37,954 nucleotides of DNA, taken from positions 1-37,954 of the forward strand of contig CANHCU010000024.1 of the NCBI GenBank assembly GCA_947459185.1, written 5' to 3'. The notes beneath the pieces are model-generated. The model was not told where the DNA came from. It saw only the letters and a list, made by a program, of their open reading frames with translations, and made no database searches. Of the stretch, positions 35,052-37,954 are shown piece by piece (the first letter of the stretch is position 1; every line of letters starts with the position of its first letter). The stretch is from Planctomycetaceae bacterium. GTDB lineage: Bacteria; Planctomycetota; Planctomycetia; Pirellulales; UBA1268. A program made the translations under genes and the position numbers.

Positions 35052-36827
35052 ATGCAGGACCGCCGCCCGCTCATCATTGTTCTGGTTGCCTCGATCGTCA
35101 GCCTCGCGGCGGGGATCGCGGCCACGCCGTTCTGGGACGAAGACGAGCCGCGGTTTGCGGCCATCGCCCGCACCATGGTCAACACGGGCGACTGGATCGT
35201 GCCGATGTTCAACGACGAACTCGCCGTCGACAAGCCGGTGCTGATGCACTGGGCCATGGCCGCCTCCTACACGCTCTTCGGAACGTCGGAGATCGCCGCC
35301 CGTCTTCCGGCCGCAATCGCGACGCTGCTCACGGCGATGGCGCTCTTGCGGGCAGGCACGCGGTGGTTCAACAGCACCACGGGCATCTTTGCGGCGCTTG
35401 CCTATGTGGGCTGCCTCCTGGTGGGCATCGAGGCGCATGCCGCCACACCGGATGCAATCCTGACCTGCCTGACGACCTGGGCCACGGTGCTCTTCGCAGA
35501 AGCCCTGCTCGCCGGTCCCGAGGTGGCGGACAGTCTCGTGAAGCTCTCGCGGCGCCGCGCGGCGGTGATCGGCGGGCTGCTCGGCCTCGCGGTCGTCTGC
35601 AAGGGCCCGATCGGCTTCGTGGGCCCGCTGGCCGTCGTGCTGCCTTGGGCCTGGTGGCTGGCGGTGCAGCGTCGGGTCGCTGCCCCGAACGCGGCCGGCC
35701 ACGCTCTGCGACCATGGCTGGCGGCGACGCTGCCCGCGGTCTGGGACACCATCCGAACAGCGCGTCTGGGCATGCTCACCGTGGCGATGCTGGCGGTGGC
35801 CGCGCCGTGGTATACGGCGGTGTCGCTCCGCACCAACGGCGAGTGGCTCAACGGCTTCTTCTTCATCCACAACGTCGGCCGGTTCGTGGCTCCGATGGAA
35901 CGGCATGGGGGGAGCGTGCTGCTCCATCCGCTGGCGATGCTCGTGGGCTTCTTTCCGTGGTCGTGCTTCCTGCCGCTGGCGATGGTCGTGACGGCATGGC
36001 GGATCTGGAAGCGGGCCGATCAGCCCGTCTCGAGGCACGCGCTGGCACTCGCCCTTGTGTGGCTCATCGTCTGGGTGGGCGGCTTTTCGGCCTCCGCAAC
36101 GAAGCTCCCCAACTACGTGCTGCCGGCCTATCCCGCGGCGGCCCTGCTGGTCGCGGCTGCTGGCGTGGCCGCCGCCCAACGCGGCTTTTGGGCCCACCCC
36201 GCCTGGATGGCCGCGGGCACCGTCTCGCTGGCCCTTGGCGGCGTGATCACGGCCGCCGCCGTGCTCGTGGCCGAACGCTTTGGCCTCACCGATGCCGCAC
36301 CCGCCGCCCTCGTGGGCCTCGTGCCGATCATTGGCGCGGCCTGTCTCTGGCACTGGCGGCGTGAGCCGCTGCGGGCCATCGCCGCACTCGCCGTGACCGG
36401 CCTCGTCTACACCGGCCTCGCCGTGGGCCCGGCCGCAGCCCGCATCGCCGGTGCCAATGCACTGCCGTCGCTCGTGCAGGAGGCGCATCGTCATGCCGGC
36501 GGCCACGCCCGCCTCGGCACCTTCACGCAGATCACGCCCAACGTCGTCTACTACGCCAACGGCCACGTCACCGCCTGGCAGGAGCCCCAGCGCGACGACT
36601 GTATCCGCTTTCTCGCTTCCGGCCCCGACGCCGTCGTGCTCGTTCGCGAAGACGACTTCGCCACCCTCTCGGCAGGTCTGCCCGCGGGCGTGGGCGTGAT
36701 CGGCCGCAGTCGGCCGCTCTTCCGCGACCATGATTTCCTGCTCGTCGGCACGCACACGACAAACGGGGCCCGCAGCGTCGGCCCGACCGCCGCGGTTCAG
36801 AGCCCAGTGGAGACCACGACCCGATGA
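35052..36827 (+). CDS. GT39/ArnT-type membrane glycosyltransferase (second copy)
   Basis: 591 residues, clearly a paralogue of the preceding gene: ATPFWDEDEPRFAAIARTMV with the acidic catalytic loop, DWIVPMFNDELAVDKPVLMH, EAHAATPDAILTCLTTWATV, AVVCKGPIGFVGPLAVVLPW, LRTNGEWLNGFFFIHNVGRF and FSASATKLPNYVLPAYPAAA align block by block. The C-terminal part again has a short soluble domain with DFATLSAGLPAGVGVIGRSR. ATG 35052 has GGAG 6 nt upstream; ATG 35019 or TTG 34977 would add residues without a signal. The gap between the two genes (34988-35051) carries a small direct repeat, CCCAGCCCACG twice (34994-35015). The two copies may use different donors or acceptors. Confidence 0.88.
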   Translation: MQDRRPLIIVLVASIVSLAAGIAATPFWDEDEPRFAAIARTMVNTGDWIVPMFNDELAVDKPVLMHWAMAASYTLFGTSEIAARLPAAIATLLTAMALLRAGTRWFNSTTGIFAALAYVGCLLVGIEAHAATPDAILTCLTTWATVLFAEALLAGPEVADSLVKLSRRRAAVIGGLLGLAVVCKGPIGFVGPLAVVLPWAWWLAVQRRVAAPNAAGHALRPWLAATLPAVWDTIRTARLGMLTVAMLAVAAPWYTAVSLRTNGEWLNGFFFIHNVGRFVAPMERHGGSVLLHPLAMLVGFFPWSCFLPLAMVVTAWRIWKRADQPVSRHALALALVWLIVWVGGFSASATKLPNYVLPAYPAAALLVAAAGVAAAQRGFWAHPAWMAAGTVSLALGGVITAAAVLVAERFGLTDAAPAALVGLVPIIGAACLWHWRREPLRAIAALAVTGLVYTGLAVGPAAARIAGANALPSLVQEAHRHAGGHARLGTFTQITPNVVYYANGHVTAWQEPQRDDCIRFLASGPDAVVLVREDDFATLSAGLPAGVGVIGRSRPLFRDHDFLLVGTHTTNGARSVGPTAAVQSPVETTTR

Positions 36828-37894
36828 ACGCCCACGACGAATCCCATCCCGCGATCCTGCCATGTGAGCGGCCCGCGCGGCGCAACGCAGACCGTGCTCC
36901 AGGTGGCCTGCTTTCGATCGTCGTGCCCTGTCACAACGAGGAGGCCGTCGTGGCGACCACCCACGACCGGCTCGTCGCCGCGGCGGCGGGCACGGGCATG
37001 GACCTCGAGATCGTCTACGTCGATGACGGTAGCCGCGACGCCACCCTCGAACGGCTGGAGGCGATCGCCGCCCGCGACACGCGGGCCGTGGTGGTGGAAC
37101 TCTCCCGCAATTTCGGCCAGCAGGCGGCAATGTCGGCGGGGCTCGCGCAGACACGCGGCGCCGCGGTGGTGATCATCGATGCCGATCTGCAGGATCCGCC
37201 CGAGGTGATCCCCGAGATGGTTCACGCCTGGCGCAACGGCGTTGACGTGGCCTATGGCCGCCGCCGCTCCCGTGAGGGCGAGACGCGTTTCAAACTCGTG
37301 ACCGCCAGCCTGTTCCATAGACTCTTCGCCAGCCTCGTACCCCACCCGATCCCGGTGGACACCGGCGACTTCAAGCTCATCGATCGGGCCGTGGTCGATG
37401 CCGTCTGCAGCCTGCCCGAAAAGCGACGCTATCTCCGCAGTCTCGTGCCCTGGGCCGGCTTCCGCCACGAACCGGTCTGGTATGACCGGCACGCCAGAGC
37501 GGCCGGCGAGACGAAGTACTCCGCCCGCAAGCTGATCATGCTCGCCGCCGATGCGCTCGTGATCTCCTCTGATGCGCCGGTGCGGCTCACCTGGGCGTGC
37601 AGCCTCAGTCTGGCAGTGATCGGCCTCTCGGCCACGGCCGTCGCAACCTGGTCGAGCTTCACGAGCGCCGCGACGGGCCCCCAGCAGGCCGGCATCTCAC
37701 TGGCGGCGGTCATCGCGGTGGCGGCGCTCGTCGGTGCAGCCCAGACCGCGGCGGTCGCCATCGTGGGCGAGTATGTGGTGAGGACCTACCGCGAATCGCA
37801 GGGCCGACCTACGTCTGTGGTTCGCCGCACGATCAACGCTGCGGGCACCGCGGCCCCGGGCAACGCACGGCCCGACCGATCCCGCGCCGCCTGA
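36824..37894 (+). CDS. Polyprenyl-phosphate glycosyltransferase (GT2, GtrB/ArnC-like)
   Basis: 356 residues that probably load a sugar onto undecaprenyl phosphate, giving the donor for the GT39 enzymes. A GT-A domain carries LSIVVPCHNEEAVVATTHD, LEIVYVDDGSRDATL, VVVELSRNFGQQAAMSAGLA, IIDADLQDPPEVIPEM, and the late RHARAAGETKYSARKLIML. Two C-terminal membrane helices follow (about 245-275 and 285-318). An N-terminal extension of about 25 residues precedes the core. The ATG overlaps the stop of the preceding gene (ATGA), which indicates translational coupling. The sugar cannot be named; with ugd in the window, glucose, glucuronate or an aminoarabinose derivative are options. Confidence 0.92.
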   Translation: MNAHDESHPAILPCERPARRNADRAPGGLLSIVVPCHNEEAVVATTHDRLVAAAAGTGMDLEIVYVDDGSRDATLERLEAIAARDTRAVVVELSRNFGQQAAMSAGLAQTRGAAVVIIDADLQDPPEVIPEMVHAWRNGVDVAYGRRRSREGETRFKLVTASLFHRLFASLVPHPIPVDTGDFKLIDRAVVDAVCSLPEKRRYLRSLVPWAGFRHEPVWYDRHARAAGETKYSARKLIMLAADALVISSDAPVRLTWACSLSLAVIGLSATAVATWSSFTSAATGPQQAGISLAAVIAVAALVGAAQTAAVAIVGEYVVRTYRESQGRPTSVVRRTINAAGTAAPGNARPDRSRAA

Positions 37895-37907
37895 CGCAGA
37901 TACACGC

Positions 37908-37944
37908 GACGGTTCGGGGCTGCCCATGCCCCGTCGCCGGACGT
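37908..37944 (+). repeat. Dispersed palindromic repeat, copy C
   Basis: Begins GACGGTTCGGGGCTGCCCAT and ends GTCGCCGGACGT; identical to the minus-strand reading of copy B. It starts 14 nt after the GT2 stop. The window ends 10 nt later, so any paired arm lies outside. Confidence 0.85.
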
Positions 37945-37954
37945 GGGGGCCGGC

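Noticed and set aside
34848-37154. 768-codon open frame on the minus strand over the glycosyltransferases
   Set aside because: Runs against three recognisable genes and has shadow-frame composition (Arg/Gly/Ala rich).

Overview
The window is a GC-rich chromosomal segment with dense genes on both strands. It most likely comes from a planctomycete, probably of the Pirellulales type. The clues are a SecD-SecF fusion, a GDSL hydrolase ending in the planctomycete-style PEP-CTERM variant (VPEIDPSG...RRRR), planctomycete-type GyrA ([10 protein letters not shown]) and several lineage-type proteins (AsmA-like, vWA, LysM, small lipoprotein). This assignment is from family recognition, not from a marker tree. 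No tRNA, rRNA, CRISPR array, transposase or phage gene was seen.

Layout. 1-4914 (minus): an AsmA-like envelope protein, then dapF, then a DUF374 lysophospholipid acyltransferase cut by the window edge. 5134-7593 (plus): an MFS transporter preceded by a 12-bp tandem repeat, then a NUDIX hydrolase whose ribosome binding site lies in an inverted repeat. 7652-9584: tilS (minus) divergent from a small lipoprotein gene (plus). 9637-14498: a winged-helix regulator (minus) divergent from dabB-dabA (plus), a complete two-gene dissolved-inorganic-carbon pump behind a clear sigma-70-like promoter. 14604-17852: a 53-bp gene fragment, a PEP-CTERM-type GDSL hydrolase and a membrane-anchored vWA protein. 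18234-20389: an alpha/beta-hydrolase lacking its nucleophile serine, and a two-LysM protein. 20665-25513 (minus): tgt-yajC-secDF. 25905-29871 (minus): UDP-glucose 6-dehydrogenase and a K+-dependent-type membrane pyrophosphatase with an odd N-terminus and a large insert. 30224-33031 (minus): gyrA. 33221-37894 (plus): two GT39/ArnT-type glycosyltransferases and a polyprenyl-phosphate GT2, probably one operon.

How the parts fit. The secDF/yajC/tgt group is the familiar translocation cluster. The GT39-GT39-GT2 group looks like lipid-linked sugar synthesis plus transfer on the outer face of the membrane, with ugd nearby as a possible nucleotide-sugar source. DabBA would use the proton gradient to trap CO2 as bicarbonate; the divergent regulator is its most likely controller.

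The least expected signals are non-coding. A 37-bp palindrome-forming intergenic repeat occurs three times. A second, 29-bp repeat family sits at the NUDIX gene and before the pyrophosphatase gene. Short 12-15 bp tandem repeats lie directly before the MFS, secDF and LysM genes. A GC-rich region on the plus strand between ugd and gyrA has competing hairpins and ends in a terminator-like hairpin, although both flanking genes are on the minus strand.
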